This document shows, piece after piece, positions 9,633-19,501 of a stretch of DNA of 64,000 nt (position 1 is its first letter; every line of letters starts with the position of its first letter). This DNA comes from Chryseobacterium sp. MA9. GTDB taxonomy: Bacteria > Bacteroidota > Bacteroidia > Flavobacteriales > Weeksellaceae. The notes beneath the pieces are model-generated. The model saw nothing but the letters and a program-made list of their open reading frames with translations. It ran no database searches and was not told the DNA's origin. The stretch lies in contig NZ_CP075170.1 of assembly GCF_024399315.1 (NCBI RefSeq), positions 2,294,001 to 2,358,000 on the forward strand, given 5' to 3'. Position numbers and translations under genes: made by a program.

Positions 9633-10904
9633 TTATACTGAATCATTAGTTTTTGAAATTTTGTATGAATTAAAAATTAGTATTATGTTAAAAACAGAAG
9701 CAGAAATAGCGAAAAACACTAATGACATGTATGCATCTGAAAAAATTAAATAACCTGTCACAATCATTATGAAGCCCAAAACTGCATTCAGTAATTGAAG
9801 TTTCATAAGCAACTTTTGCTTACCTCTTATATAATAGATTGAACTAAGGGGTGTAGCGATAAATTCAAAAAACAAAAAAACTGAAATAATTTGTGAATAT
9901 TCACCAGCCACATACCATTGCTTACCAAAAATCCAGCTAAATAAAAATTTGCTCGTTAAAAATAGGAATAAATATGCAGGCAATGAAAGAAATATCAACT
10001 TCTTCATTGTAGAAAGGTATAAGTCTTTACAGTTTCCGTTTATCCTGATTGCATCTATTGCCTCATTTCTAAAAACATTACTTATTGCGCTGGTTATAAC
10101 GATATTTGGAATTCTTATTATTCTATTTGCCATAGAAAAAAAACCTACAATAGTGGTACTGTATAATAAAGAAAATATAATTGGTATAAATTGTTGGCTA
10201 GCTACTAAAGACAAGTCTGAAAATGTCATATATTTTGGAAAAGAAGAATATTGCAATGCTACACTCTTCACTTCATTTTGTTTGATAACATTTTTCACTA
10301 TTGTACGTTCAGTCAATACATGATAGAGTATCCCAACCAAAATACCAATCATCAGAGATAGTATAAGTCCAGATTTCACATTGAAAAACCCTAATATTAG
10401 ACTTGTCAATGTTGTACTTATGATCTGTAAAGTTGTAGCTATCGTAATGGTTTTATATGCTTTTTGTCTTTGTTTCCAATAATTTAATGCTGAAAAAACG
10501 GCAACAGAAAAAATGTAAAAAGGTGCCAGATAATAGATGTTCTGAGATAAAAATAAGTCTTTATCTAAAACTTTCAATATATATTTCAGAACTATTATCA
10601 GCAACAGATAAATAGAAGAAACCGCAAATCCAATAATTACAATCAGTTTGATAATCTTGTATGAATCTTCTTTTGATTTTGGCAATCCAACAGCTAACTC
10701 GTATCTTCCTGTAGAAACAACAGCTAAAAAGGCAGTAACACTTGTAAATATTGCTAAATTTCCAAAAGACTCTACCGGATAAATTCTAGATAAAAAAGGA
10801 GAGGCAATAATAACTAAAATTTGTCCAATTATAGTCCCTGAAGCCAGTGTTGTGACTCCTCTCAAAAAATTATCTTTGAATATACGTAAAAGTTTCTCTT
10901 GCAA
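9633..10904 (-). CDS. wzx: Wzx-type polysaccharide flippase
   Basis: This 423-residue protein has 12 or more hydrophobic helices and the N-terminal pattern of the PST/MATE-like Wzx family (LRGVTTLASGTIIGQILVII, then SRIYPVESFGNLAIF with the Y-P-E-F-G pattern). It would flip undecaprenyl-pyrophosphate-linked repeat units from the cytoplasmic to the periplasmic leaflet. It sits between wbpB and the Wzy-like gene with small gaps (81 nt and 49 nt). Wzx proteins diverge strongly, so the transported glycan is unknown, but the family call is firm. Confidence 0.85.
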   Translation of the reverse strand: MQEKLLRIFKDNFLRGVTTLASGTIIGQILVIIASPFLSRIYPVESFGNLAIFTSVTAFLAVVSTGRYELAVGLPKSKEDSYKIIKLIVIIGFAVSSIYLLLIIVLKYILKVLDKDLFLSQNIYYLAPFYIFSVAVFSALNYWKQRQKAYKTITIATTLQIISTTLTSLILGFFNVKSGLILSLMIGILVGILYHVLTERTIVKNVIKQNEVKSVALQYSSFPKYMTFSDLSLVASQQFIPIIFSLLYSTTIVGFFSMANRIIRIPNIVITSAISNVFRNEAIDAIRINGNCKDLYLSTMKKLIFLSLPAYLFLFLTSKFLFSWIFGKQWYVAGEYSQIISVFLFFEFIATPLSSIYYIRGKQKLLMKLQLLNAVLGFIMIVTGYLIFSDAYMSLVFFAISASVFNIILIFNSYKISKTNDSV

Positions 10905-10985
10905 AATATCGGTTTAAAATTTGGGAATTTCCCTTAATTAATTATTCATTTTTAGAAGTGTGTCAAGACGGCTACTAAATAATAA

Positions 10986-11996
10986 TTACTTAAGATTATA
11001 AATCCTTTCTATAATATCCACCACTTTCAGCCCTTCCAAAGCATTAGTAGTGATAGTATTTCTTCCTTTCAGTACATCCACAACATTTTCAATGATGTAG
11101 TGGTGATTGGCCGCAGATCCTTTGTAAGCACCATAATCATTTCCAGGATTTGTTGGAGCTAATTCCGGCATTACATAGTCTTTTATATTACAAACTTCTA
11201 CTTTATCCATGTATTGTCCTCCGATTTTCACTGCTCCATGTTCTGCAATGATTGTCATAGAACTTTCAAGATTCTGATTCCAGACTGAAGTAGAATAATT
11301 TAAGGAACCCATTCCACCGTCTACAAAATCAAAGCTAACAAAACCTGAATCTTCAAAATCAGTAAGTGTTTCATGATTGAAATCTGCAAATTTTGCCTGA
11401 ATATTGGTAATATCACCGAATAACCAGTACATAATATCTATAAAATGAGAAAACTGTGTAAATAAAGTTCCTCCATCCAGATCTTTTTTTCCATGCCATG
11501 ATTCCGGCTTATAATATCGGTCATCACGGTTCCAGTAGCAATTAAGCTGAACCATAAATATTTTTCCAAGTTTTCCGCTCTCTACCATTTCTTTTACCCA
11601 TGCAGAAGGTGGTGAGTATCTGTTTTGCATCACTGCAAAAACTTGTTTATGCTTGTGCAAAGCCTGAAAAATAAGTTTTTCAGCATGCTGTTTTTTCAGA
11701 GCCATTGGTTTTTCTACCACAACGTGCTTTCCTGCATCTATCACTTTATAAGATTGCTCAAAATGGAATCCGTTTGGGGATGCAATATTAATAACATCCA
11801 CTTCAATCCCGGAAGCCAGAAACTCATCTAGTGAAGCAAAAAAGGGAACTTCATAATTTTCAATGCCCAGTACAGATTTATCTTTAACATCGATTAATCC
11901 AACCAATTCGCATTCCTCATTTCTTGAGATCATTTCGGCATGTCTTTTTCCGATATGCCCGCAGCCAACGACTGCAAATTTTATTTTTTCACTCAT
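10986..11996 (-). CDS. wbpB: WbpB/WlbA-like UDP-GlcNAcA 3-dehydrogenase (Gfo/Idh/MocA family)
   Basis: This 336-residue protein has the Gfo/Idh/MocA fold: a Rossmann GCGHIGKRH at 11-19, the EKP motif at 95-97, and a C-terminal domain with RDDRYYKPESWHG (157-169), DGG (174-176) and the catalytic-type His184 in TQFSHFIDIMYW. These features are typical of WlbA/WbpB, which oxidise C3 of UDP-GlcNAcA with NAD+. Some characterised members reoxidise the bound NADH with 2-oxoglutarate, giving 2-hydroxyglutarate, while others do not. Downstream partners WbpE and WbpD are encoded immediately upstream in the same operon (gap 10 nt to wbpD). The lhgO gene three positions earlier supports the 2-oxoglutarate-using type. 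Confidence 0.85.
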   Translation of the reverse strand: MSEKIKFAVVGCGHIGKRHAEMISRNEECELVGLIDVKDKSVLGIENYEVPFFASLDEFLASGIEVDVINIASPNGFHFEQSYKVIDAGKHVVVEKPMALKKQHAEKLIFQALHKHKQVFAVMQNRYSPPSAWVKEMVESGKLGKIFMVQLNCYWNRDDRYYKPESWHGKKDLDGGTLFTQFSHFIDIMYWLFGDITNIQAKFADFNHETLTDFEDSGFVSFDFVDGGMGSLNYSTSVWNQNLESSMTIIAEHGAVKIGGQYMDKVEVCNIKDYVMPELAPTNPGNDYGAYKGSAANHHYIIENVVDVLKGRNTITTNALEGLKVVDIIERIYNLK

Positions 11997-12006
11997 TTGT
12001 ATGTTT

Positions 12007-12579
12007 TTAAATTTTTGAAACTTTATTGTTTTCTAATTTGTATTTTTCTCCACTTTCTTCACAAACGGCAATATTTTCTGCATCAAATTGAAGTCTTTGC
12101 CCAAATTCACTCATCCACCCCATTTGTCTGGCAGGATTTCCTACCACCAATGCATAATCCGGCACTTCTTTTGTAACTACTGCTCCTGCTCCAATAAAGG
12201 CATACTGACCTATATTGTGTCCACAGACAATAGTTGCATTAGCTCCTATAGATGCACCTTTTCCCACATGTGTTTTCAGATATTCATTCTTTCTGTTTAC
12301 AGCACTTCTTGGATTTATTACGTTGGTAAAAACCATTGAAGGGCCTAAAAAGACATCATCATCACATGTTACTCCTTCATAGATAGAAACATTATTCTGA
12401 ACTTTTACATTCTTTCCTAAAACTACTTTTGGAGAAATAACAACGTTTTGTCCTATATTACATTTTTCTCCCAAAACGCAGCCGGTCATAAGGTGTGAAA
12501 AATGCCAAATTTTGGTTCCGGTCCCTATCTGGCAACCTTCATCAATAACAGCTGTTTCGTGTGCAAAAAAATCTGACAT
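12007..12579 (-). CDS. wbpD: WbpD-like UDP-3-amino-GlcNAcA N-acetyltransferase (left-handed beta helix)
   Basis: This 190-residue protein is built of hexapeptide repeats forming a left-handed beta helix from residue 5 to about 150. It starts FFAHETAVIDEGCQIG and contains KIWHFSHL and the loop GPSMVFTNVINPRS (about residues 78-91), which is characteristic of WbpD/WlbB. These enzymes acetylate the 3-amino group of UDP-GlcNAc(3NH2)A using acetyl-CoA to give UDP-GlcNAc(3NAc)A. It is 12 nt after wbpE and 10 nt before wbpB in transcription order, which matches the pathway. The C-terminal tail after residue 160 is short and charged, of unknown role. Confidence 0.85.
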   Translation of the reverse strand: MSDFFAHETAVIDEGCQIGTGTKIWHFSHLMTGCVLGEKCNIGQNVVISPKVVLGKNVKVQNNVSIYEGVTCDDDVFLGPSMVFTNVINPRSAVNRKNEYLKTHVGKGASIGANATIVCGHNIGQYAFIGAGAVVTKEVPDYALVVGNPARQMGWMSEFGQRLQFDAENIAVCEESGEKYKLENNKVSKI

Positions 12580-12591
12580 ATCTGCTTTATA

Positions 12592-13716
12592 TTAATTAAA
12601 ATAATTCTTAATTTCTGTAACAATAACATCCAATACTTCCTGATCAAATTCTGTATGTATAGGAAGGGAAATCACTTCGGCGCAAAGCTGCTCTGTAACA
12701 GGAAGACTAAAACTTTCTTCCACATATTGAAGAAAAGCTTCTTGTTTGTAAAGGGGTAAAGGATAATAAATCATACTTGGAATGTTCTTTTCTGCCAAGT
12801 ATTTTTGTAGTTCATCTCTTTTCCCATTCTTCACCCTAAGGGTATACTGATGGAATACATGGGTAGAGTTTTCAGCTCTTTTGGGTGTTTGAATTTCGGT
12901 AATACCAGAAAGATTTTTATCATAATAGTCAGCCATCCTGTTTCTGGCAGCTGAGTATTCGTCCAAATATTTTAGCTTAACTTTTAAAACGGCTGCCTGA
13001 ATTGTATCTAATCTGGAATTACAGCCTAAAACTTTATGATAGTATTTCTTTTCCTGGCCATGGTTAGTTATCATTCTGATTTTTGAAGCCAGGTCATCAT
13101 CATTCGTCATTAACGCACCTCCATCACCGTAGCAACCAAGGTTTTTTGACGGAAAAAATGAGGTACACCCGATATGGCCGATAGTTCCTGTTTTTTTGAC
13201 GGTTCCATCAGAAAAAGTATAATCGGAACCCATTGCCTGAGCATTATCTTCTATAACAAAAAGATTGTGCTTTTCTGCAAATTCAAGAATCTTTTCCATA
13301 TTAGCACTTTGGCCATATAAATGGACAGGAACAATTGCTTTGGTTTTAGGTGTCAGATATTTTTGTAAATCCTCAAGTTCAATATCAAAAGTATCTTCGT
13401 TTACATCTACCATTATTGGTTTTAATCCTAAAAGACCAATAACTTCAGCTGTAGCGACATAAGTGAAAGCCGGGCAGATAATTTCGTCACCAGGCTGCAG
13501 ATCAAGTGCCATCATGGCAATTTGAAGTGCATCTGTTCCGTTAGCACACGGGATAACATGTTTTACACCTAAATATTTTTCGAAATCCTGTTGAAATTCT
13601 TTTACAGCAGGACCATTAATAAATGCTGTATTGTCTATACATTCCTGGATACCGGCATCTACGTCTTCTTTTATTTTCAGGTATTGACCTTTAAGGTCAA
13701 CCATTTGAATTTTCAT
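12592..13716 (-). CDS. wbpE: WbpE-like UDP-sugar 3-aminotransferase (DegT/DnrJ/EryC1)
   Basis: This 374-residue PLP enzyme has the DegT family layout: FINGPAVKEFQ, CANGTDALQIAM at 57-68, EDNAQAMG at 156-163 and the cofactor lysine K191 in FFPSKNLGCYGDGGA. Aligned against WbpE/WlbC it would aminate the 3-keto sugar made by WbpB using glutamate, releasing 2-oxoglutarate. That 2-oxoglutarate can serve as the oxidant for WbpB. It is followed by wbpD after 12 nt and preceded by lhgO with a 36-nt gap. The assignment to this pathway rather than another sugar aminotransferase rests on the wbpA/B/D neighbours. Confidence 0.88.
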   Translation of the reverse strand: MKIQMVDLKGQYLKIKEDVDAGIQECIDNTAFINGPAVKEFQQDFEKYLGVKHVIPCANGTDALQIAMMALDLQPGDEIICPAFTYVATAEVIGLLGLKPIMVDVNEDTFDIELEDLQKYLTPKTKAIVPVHLYGQSANMEKILEFAEKHNLFVIEDNAQAMGSDYTFSDGTVKKTGTIGHIGCTSFFPSKNLGCYGDGGALMTNDDDLASKIRMITNHGQEKKYYHKVLGCNSRLDTIQAAVLKVKLKYLDEYSAARNRMADYYDKNLSGITEIQTPKRAENSTHVFHQYTLRVKNGKRDELQKYLAEKNIPSMIYYPLPLYKQEAFLQYVEESFSLPVTEQLCAEVISLPIHTEFDQEVLDVIVTEIKNYFN

Positions 13717-13752
13717 ATCTTTAGTTTTTTGAGTGCACGTAGAGGTGCATTT

Positions 13753-14943
13753 TTAATTCACGATAAGCTCACTGATCTTATTTCCTATAGAAAGACAGGA
13801 AGTGGCTGCCGGAGAGGGTGCATTTCTTACGTGAATGATATTTCCGTTTTTCACGATATCAAAATCATCAATCAATCCTCCATTTCTGTCGCAAGCCTGA
13901 GCTCTTACACCTGAACCTCCTGCTACGAGGTCATTTTCCTGTATTTCCGGTAAAAGTTTCTGTAAGGCTTTTGTAAACGCGGATTTGGAAAGTGAACGGT
14001 GCATTTCTCCCATTCCTGTTTTTCCGTATTTCGCTACAATTTTCCTAAATCCAGGCCATAGCATGGTCTGCATTGTTTCGTTGAAATTGAAATCGAAAAA
14101 ATGGTATCCTTCCTTCTTGAAAGCCAAAACAGCATTAGGACCAGCTTCGATATTACCATCAATCATTCTGGTAAAATGTACTCCAAGAAACGGAAAACTA
14201 GGGTCAGGAACCGGGTAAATAAGATGTTTTACCAAATATTTTTTTTCATCCTTAATTTTATAATATTCTCCTCTGAACGGAATAATGACCACATCGTTTT
14301 TTTCGTTGGTCATTTTGGTGATCTTATCAGAATAAAGTCCTGCGCAGGAAATCAGCTTTTTGGTTTTAAATTCGGAAACGTTGGTGTTTACAATAATTTC
14401 AGATCCTTTATCAATGATGTTTTTTACTTCATTGTTGAATCTTACTTCTCCTCTCAATTCTTCAAAAAGTTCTTTTATTTTTTTTGCTATTCCCGGATAA
14501 TCAATAATTCCGGTTTGTGGCACTTTTATTGCTTTTACACCTTCACAGTGAGGTTCAATTTCACGGAATTCTTCTCTTGAAAGATATTTTAAGTTTTGCA
14601 GACCGTTTTCAATACCTCTTTTATAAATATTATCTAAAAGGGGTAATTCTTCCTGTGAGGTAGCTACAATTATTTTGCCGCAAAGGTCGTATCTTATTCC
14701 GTGTTTCTCGGCAAAATTAATGACTGAGTTATAACCTTCGATACAGTTTTTTGCCTTAAGGCTGCCTGGTTTATAATAAATCCCACTATGGATTACTCCA
14801 CTATTGTGTCCCGATTGGTGCAATGCAACATCGTTTTCTTTTTCTAAAATTAAAATTTTAGAATCAGGATTTTTCAGCTTAGTCTGATAGGCTGTAGCCA
14901 ATCCTACCAAACCTGCACCAATGATTATAATATCATAGTTCAT
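13753..14943 (-). CDS. lhgO: L-2-hydroxyglutarate oxidase inside the polysaccharide locus
   Basis: This 396-residue FAD enzyme starts with a dinucleotide-binding site (IIIIGAGLVGLATAY). It carries the hallmarks of LhgO: HQSGHNSGVIHSGIYYKPGS (about residues 42-61), PFRGEYY, LIYPVPDPSFPFLGVHFTR, GPNAVLA and SGVRAQA near the C-terminus. The enzyme oxidises L-2-hydroxyglutarate to 2-oxoglutarate and passes electrons to the quinone pool or oxygen. It is normally a stand-alone metabolic gene. Here it lies between wbpA (6 nt) and wbpE (36 nt) in the same orientation, so it is co-transcribed with sugar biosynthesis. It probably removes 2-hydroxyglutarate made by WbpB. The family call is firm; the pathway role is inference. 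Confidence 0.9.
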   Translation of the reverse strand: MNYDIIIIGAGLVGLATAYQTKLKNPDSKILILEKENDVALHQSGHNSGVIHSGIYYKPGSLKAKNCIEGYNSVINFAEKHGIRYDLCGKIIVATSQEELPLLDNIYKRGIENGLQNLKYLSREEFREIEPHCEGVKAIKVPQTGIIDYPGIAKKIKELFEELRGEVRFNNEVKNIIDKGSEIIVNTNVSEFKTKKLISCAGLYSDKITKMTNEKNDVVIIPFRGEYYKIKDEKKYLVKHLIYPVPDPSFPFLGVHFTRMIDGNIEAGPNAVLAFKKEGYHFFDFNFNETMQTMLWPGFRKIVAKYGKTGMGEMHRSLSKSAFTKALQKLLPEIQENDLVAGGSGVRAQACDRNGGLIDDFDIVKNGNIIHVRNAPSPAATSCLSIGNKISELIVN

Positions 14944-14949
14944 GATCTA

Positions 14950-16245
14950 TTACAGTCTTGCATCCACCAGATTTTTGTCTAAACATGCTTTGGTATCAAA
15001 AACCACAGCATTTTCTTTTTTAAGCTGATCCAGATCCATTTCCAGAAACTCATTATGAGACACTGCAATAACTAAAGAATCATACTTTTTCCCTTCCTGA
15101 AGAGCATCCAGAATATCAATTCCATATTCATGTTTTACTTCCTCTTTGCTAGCCCATGGATCATAGATATCCACATTTACTCCATAATCAGCAAGTTCTC
15201 TGTAAATATCAACTACTTTAGTATTTCTGACATCCGGACAGTTTTCTTTGAATGTAACTCCTAAAATCAAGGCATTAGAATTTTTGATCACTCCACCTTT
15301 TGCAATAAGAAGCTTCACTACTTTAGCTGCAACAAACTTTGCAATAGAATCGTTTACACGTCTTCCTGATAAAATAACATCCGGGTGGTAACCTAATTGC
15401 ACTGCCTTGTGTGCAAGGTAATAAGGATCTACGGAGATACAATGTCCTCCTACTAATCCTGGTTTATATTTAAGAAAGTTATATTTTGTACCAGCAGCTT
15501 CCAATACATCATTGGTATCGATTCCTACTCTATCGAAAATTAAAGCTAATTCGTTAACAAAAGAAATATTAACATCTCTTTGTGCGTTTTCAATAGCTTT
15601 TGAGGCTTCTGCTACTTTAATGCTGGGTGCTTTGTGCGTTCCAGCTGTAATGATTTTCTTATATAGATTATCAACTTCTTCGGCAATTTTTTCCGTAGAG
15701 CCTGAAGTTACTTTTTTTACACTGGTAAGAGTATTCACTTTATCTCCCGGATTAATTCTTTCCGGAGAGTATCCTACAAAAAAGTCTTCGTTAAACTGAA
15801 GTCCCGAATATTTTTCAAGAACTGGTACACATTCTTCTTCTGTACATCCAGGAAAAACTGTAGATTCATAGATAATAATATCTCCTTTTTTTATAATTTC
15901 TCCCAACATTTTTGAGGCAGAAATCAATGGATTTAAATCGGGAGCATTATATTTATCAATAGGGGTAGGAACTGTTACAATGAATACATTAGCTTCAGAA
16001 ATATCAGACAACAGACTTGTTGCTTTATAGCCTAAAGAACCATTAGATTCATTATATTTTTTCAGTCCGTTATTTAATTTATCAACATCTGCTTCAAGCG
16101 TTATATCCTTTCCCTCATTAAGCTGATCAACACGCTGTGTATTAATATCAAATCCAAAAACAGGATAGTGATCTGCAAATTCAAGAGACAAAGGAAGGCC
16201 CACATAACCCTGGCCTATAACCGCTATTTTATATGTTGTTATCAT
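14950..16245 (-). CDS. wbpA: WbpA-like UDP-N-acetyl-sugar 6-dehydrogenase
   Basis: This 431-residue protein belongs to the UDP-glucose/UDP-ManNAc dehydrogenase superfamily. It has GQGYVGLPLS (11-20) for NAD binding, TVPTPIDKYNAPDLNPL, ESTVFPGCTEE, the central SKAIENAQRDVNISFVNELA helix, and the catalytic cysteine in GGHCISVDPYYLA (about residue 267), then NCPDVRNTKV in the C-terminal domain. WbpA-type enzymes oxidise UDP-GlcNAc at C6 to UDP-GlcNAcA, the first step to diacetamido-uronic acids. Its ATG overlaps the stop of wzc by one base, and lhgO follows after 6 nt. Other substrates, such as UDP-ManNAc or UDP-GalNAc, are possible, but the wbpB/D/E genes point to UDP-GlcNAc. Confidence 0.88.
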   Translation of the reverse strand: MITTYKIAVIGQGYVGLPLSLEFADHYPVFGFDINTQRVDQLNEGKDITLEADVDKLNNGLKKYNESNGSLGYKATSLLSDISEANVFIVTVPTPIDKYNAPDLNPLISASKMLGEIIKKGDIIIYESTVFPGCTEEECVPVLEKYSGLQFNEDFFVGYSPERINPGDKVNTLTSVKKVTSGSTEKIAEEVDNLYKKIITAGTHKAPSIKVAEASKAIENAQRDVNISFVNELALIFDRVGIDTNDVLEAAGTKYNFLKYKPGLVGGHCISVDPYYLAHKAVQLGYHPDVILSGRRVNDSIAKFVAAKVVKLLIAKGGVIKNSNALILGVTFKENCPDVRNTKVVDIYRELADYGVNVDIYDPWASKEEVKHEYGIDILDALQEGKKYDSLVIAVSHNEFLEMDLDQLKKENAVVFDTKACLDKNLVDARL

Positions 16246-18632
16246 TAACTAAGTTTATTTTTTATTTTTTGAAACCAAGATTGTTCTGTATGCTGGTTAT
16301 AGCCATAACCATACTTGTTGCTATATCCTAAATTTTCTCTGCTTACGTCATTAAGTACGAATCCAACATTTTTGATTTTTTTCTGATCAATATTGCTATT
16401 TGCAAATTCTAATAATGCCTTTTCTGTGTATTTAGATCTGGATACATAAATTGTGACATCAGAAAGTTCAGCAATAAGGAATGTATCTGTAACAAGAAGC
16501 AATGGTGCAGTATCTAAGATAATATATTCATATTTATCTTTCAATTCGCTTAGAAGGATTTCATAACGACCGTTGGATAATAATTCTGTTGGGTTCGGAG
16601 GAATCATTCCTGAATAAATTACATCCAGGTAAGGATTAAAAGATGATACATGAACGATATCTTCAAGTTTAGTATCGTCATTATAAAGATACTCTGTAAG
16701 TCCGGTAAGTCCCTTTCTTGCAGGATTATATCTTTGAAGTTGAGGATTTCTGATATCGGATCCTATGATAATTGCTTTTTTCTTAGGGTTAGCCAATGTT
16801 AAAGCTAAATTGACAGAAGTAAAGGTTTTTCCTTCCCCTTTTACTGTTGAAGTAACAAATACAACTTTCCCTTTTTTCTCTTTTGAAAGCATGAAATTCA
16901 TATTGGTAATAAGAATTCTAAATGCTTCCGCCATAGGGGTAATATCATTCATTTTTACTATTTCAGAATCCCCATTTTCAAGACTTGGTAATTCTGCAAT
17001 AATAGGAGCATGTACAAGCTTTTCAAGATCATGTTTAGTAATAACTTTATTATTAAATAATTGCAACATATAAATAATAATAAAAGGAATTAACAATCCT
17101 AGAAATAGAGAAGCAAATAAGATAGCCTGGGTCTTTGGTGCAATAGGATTTGCAAAAGCATAAGCCGCATCAATTACTCTTGCTTTCGGTGCTGTAATAG
17201 ATTGTGCAACAGCTGTTTCTTCTCTTTTCTGTAATAATAACAGGTATAAGTTTTCTTTAATTTGCTGCTGTCTTTCTATTCCCCTAAATATTTTTTCCAT
17301 AGAAGGAATTCTCGCTATTTTCCCAGTTACTTTATTTTGCTCTCCTACATATTCATTTCTGGCAAGTTCTAATCCCGTCTTATTTCTTTGCAGAGTTTGA
17401 ACAACTGAACCACGCATTGCATTTATTTGCTTACTCGTCTCAACAACTATAGGGTTTTCTGGAGTTGCAGATTCCAGCAATCTCGCTCTTTGCAGTATTA
17501 ATTGGTTATAGGATGTAATCCCTGAAACAGCCTCTGGATTATTTAATCCAATATTTATTGGTAAAACCTGATATTGTCCTTGCTTCGACATGAAAGAAAG
17601 CAAAGAATTTGTCAATTCTATTTGAGCATCAAGCTCCAGCTGCTTACCACGAGCCGTCGCAGAACTTTCAAGATCTATTTTAGCTTCCGTTTCAAGATCG
17701 GTAAGGTTATTTTTTGATTTAAAACTTTCTTTTTCATTCTCAACCTGTCCTAGTTCTACTGAAAGTTTTCTTACTCTGTCTTCAATAAAATCCAATGTCT
17801 TTTTAGACTCTTGGTTTTTATCCAGGATAGCATCGTTATTATAAGCAACAACTAATGAATTAAGAATGTCTTCTGCTTTTGAAATTACCGGGTAATTCAT
17901 TGAAAGTTTAAGGACAGTAGCTTCTTTGTTTGCTAAATTGACACTAAGAGCTCCTCTTAACGAATTAACTTTTGCTTCAACTGATGATATAATTAATTCT
18001 AAGTTCTTTTTATCTACAGTTGGTGATGCTTTAGGGTTATATCCTGTATTTTTAGTAATGATAATATTAGCAAAAGGAAGACTTATCATTCTTCCATAAC
18101 CAGAAACAATATCTTTTTTCAGCCCTTCATAATGTATTGAAATTTCTTCTCCTTTTAATTCTACATTAATCAGATTATTGGCACTTTTAGATGCTTTTTC
18201 ATTTACAATTTTTACTTCAATAGGAGAAGATTCTTTATAAAGTTCAGCACGGCTTACTTTTCCTTTAACAATGATATTGGTCTGAAGATTTTTATTGATA
18301 ACTACATCCCTCATCAGTTTTTTTGATTTCAGGACTTCAATTTCATTGGAAATACTATTAGTTTTCATTCCTCCCAATCCTGATAAATCAGAAAGGACTC
18401 CTAAATCATTATTTGAAGAAGAATTTTTGGAATCTTTTATAAGCAATGTAGTTTCTACATAATAGACCGGAGTCATAAATTTTATTGCAAAATAACCTAT
18501 GGTTAAAGCTACCATAGCACAAAAAATAAACCATGGCCATCTCCTTAAATATGGTTTGATTATTTCACTAAAATTAATTTTACTTGAATTTTTTTCTTCT
18601 TCTGAAAATTGTGACGTTCGCTGGTTATCCAT
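16245..18632 (-). CDS. wzc: Wzc-like polysaccharide co-polymerase and BY-type tyrosine kinase
   Basis: This 795-residue inner membrane protein has a Wzz domain between two transmembrane helices (about residues 32-55 and 505-525) with a long coiled-coil periplasmic part. A cytoplasmic BY-kinase domain follows: Walker A GEGKTFTS, Walker A' [10 protein letters not shown], and Walker [11 protein letters not shown]. The C-terminus is a tyrosine cluster ([12 protein letters not shown]), the expected autophosphorylation tail. Wzc controls chain length and works with Wza in export of capsule or exopolysaccharide. It is 5 nt after wza and overlaps wbpA by one base. Kinase and co-polymerase are fused, unlike the split form in many Firmicutes. 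Confidence 0.92.
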   Translation of the reverse strand: MDNQRTSQFSEEEKNSSKINFSEIIKPYLRRWPWFIFCAMVALTIGYFAIKFMTPVYYVETTLLIKDSKNSSSNNDLGVLSDLSGLGGMKTNSISNEIEVLKSKKLMRDVVINKNLQTNIIVKGKVSRAELYKESSPIEVKIVNEKASKSANNLINVELKGEEISIHYEGLKKDIVSGYGRMISLPFANIIITKNTGYNPKASPTVDKKNLELIISSVEAKVNSLRGALSVNLANKEATVLKLSMNYPVISKAEDILNSLVVAYNNDAILDKNQESKKTLDFIEDRVRKLSVELGQVENEKESFKSKNNLTDLETEAKIDLESSATARGKQLELDAQIELTNSLLSFMSKQGQYQVLPINIGLNNPEAVSGITSYNQLILQRARLLESATPENPIVVETSKQINAMRGSVVQTLQRNKTGLELARNEYVGEQNKVTGKIARIPSMEKIFRGIERQQQIKENLYLLLLQKREETAVAQSITAPKARVIDAAYAFANPIAPKTQAILFASLFLGLLIPFIIIYMLQLFNNKVITKHDLEKLVHAPIIAELPSLENGDSEIVKMNDITPMAEAFRILITNMNFMLSKEKKGKVVFVTSTVKGEGKTFTSVNLALTLANPKKKAIIIGSDIRNPQLQRYNPARKGLTGLTEYLYNDDTKLEDIVHVSSFNPYLDVIYSGMIPPNPTELLSNGRYEILLSELKDKYEYIILDTAPLLLVTDTFLIAELSDVTIYVSRSKYTEKALLEFANSNIDQKKIKNVGFVLNDVSRENLGYSNKYGYGYNQHTEQSWFQKIKNKLS

Positions 18633-18637
18633 TAATT

Positions 18638-19462
18638 TTATTTCTTATTAAATAAACTTACTACTACGGCAACTGCTGTAACCGCAATAGAAATGGCGGT
18701 CAGATAAAGTCCAGTGTTGGGATTCTGTTTTGCTATAACATCTTTTGTATTGTTTGAAGAAACAATAATAGCATCTCCTTGCTTCAGGTTATAATATGGA
18801 GAATTAATTAAATTAGCATCCTGAAGATTAATACGGCCGTGAGAAACAACCCCATTTTCTGTTCTGACTACCAATATATCTTCTCTTTTTCCATATTGAG
18901 TTAAATCGCCAGCTAACCCTAAAGCGTTTAAAATAGTTGCCTGCCCATTTGCAATAGTATAGTCGCCCTGTCTATTTACTTCTCCTAGTACAGTGACCTT
19001 AAAATTGGAAAGCCTCACATTAATTGTTGGATTAATAACATATTTCGTCATTTTTTCCCTTAAATCATCTTTAAAAGTGGTCAAACTTTTATTTGATGTA
19101 TTCAGTTTTCCTAATATTGGAAAGTCAATATCTCCATTAGCATCTACAATGTATGTTGGGCCTGAGAGTATTGTTGCTCCCTGATTAGGAGTATTTCCTC
19201 CTGCTATAGCATTTGTCTGGATAAGTTCTGAGGAAGAATAATTCTGATTAAAAGGTTTTACAACATCCATATCCTTTGCCGTGATCAGAATAATCAACTG
19301 ATCACCCGTCTGGATTGTATTTGCTGAATTTTTAGCAGAGGCATTGATTGCAACTTGTTCTATATTCTGCATATAATTTAAATCATTCTTAGCATTGGGA
19401 TTGACTTTACAGGAAACCGCTAAAGAAGACACCAAAATTACTGCTAATATTTTTCCTTTCAT
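18638..19462 (-). CDS. wza: Wza-like polysaccharide export lipoprotein
   Basis: This 274-residue protein begins with a lipoprotein signal peptide; the lipobox is LAVSC with Cys18 as the lipidated residue. A polysaccharide export (Poly_export) domain covers about residues 50-150 ([10 protein letters not shown], then [20 protein letters not shown]), followed by a SLBB-type domain with [19 protein letters not shown]. The C-terminus holds a hydrophobic helix (about 252-270), as in flavobacterial homologues. It would form the outer membrane export channel. Gaps are 39 nt from the dehydratase gene and 5 nt to wzc. Confidence 0.9.
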   Translation of the reverse strand: MKGKILAVILVSSLAVSCKVNPNAKNDLNYMQNIEQVAINASAKNSANTIQTGDQLIILITAKDMDVVKPFNQNYSSSELIQTNAIAGGNTPNQGATILSGPTYIVDANGDIDFPILGKLNTSNKSLTTFKDDLREKMTKYVINPTINVRLSNFKVTVLGEVNRQGDYTIANGQATILNALGLAGDLTQYGKREDILVVRTENGVVSHGRINLQDANLINSPYYNLKQGDAIIVSSNNTKDVIAKQNPNTGLYLTAISIAVTAVAVVVSLFNKK

Positions 19463-19501
19463 TATGTTGTTAAATTATGCAAATATACATTTATATTTTT
19501 T

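Noticed and set aside
9949..10323. A 124-codon open frame on the plus strand opposite wzx
   Set aside because: Hydrophobic composition is the reflection of the membrane protein on the other strand; no independent evidence.
14101..14580. A 159-codon open frame on the plus strand opposite lhgO
   Set aside because: It is antisense to a strongly conserved enzyme gene, is Phe/Asn-rich and has no family resemblance.
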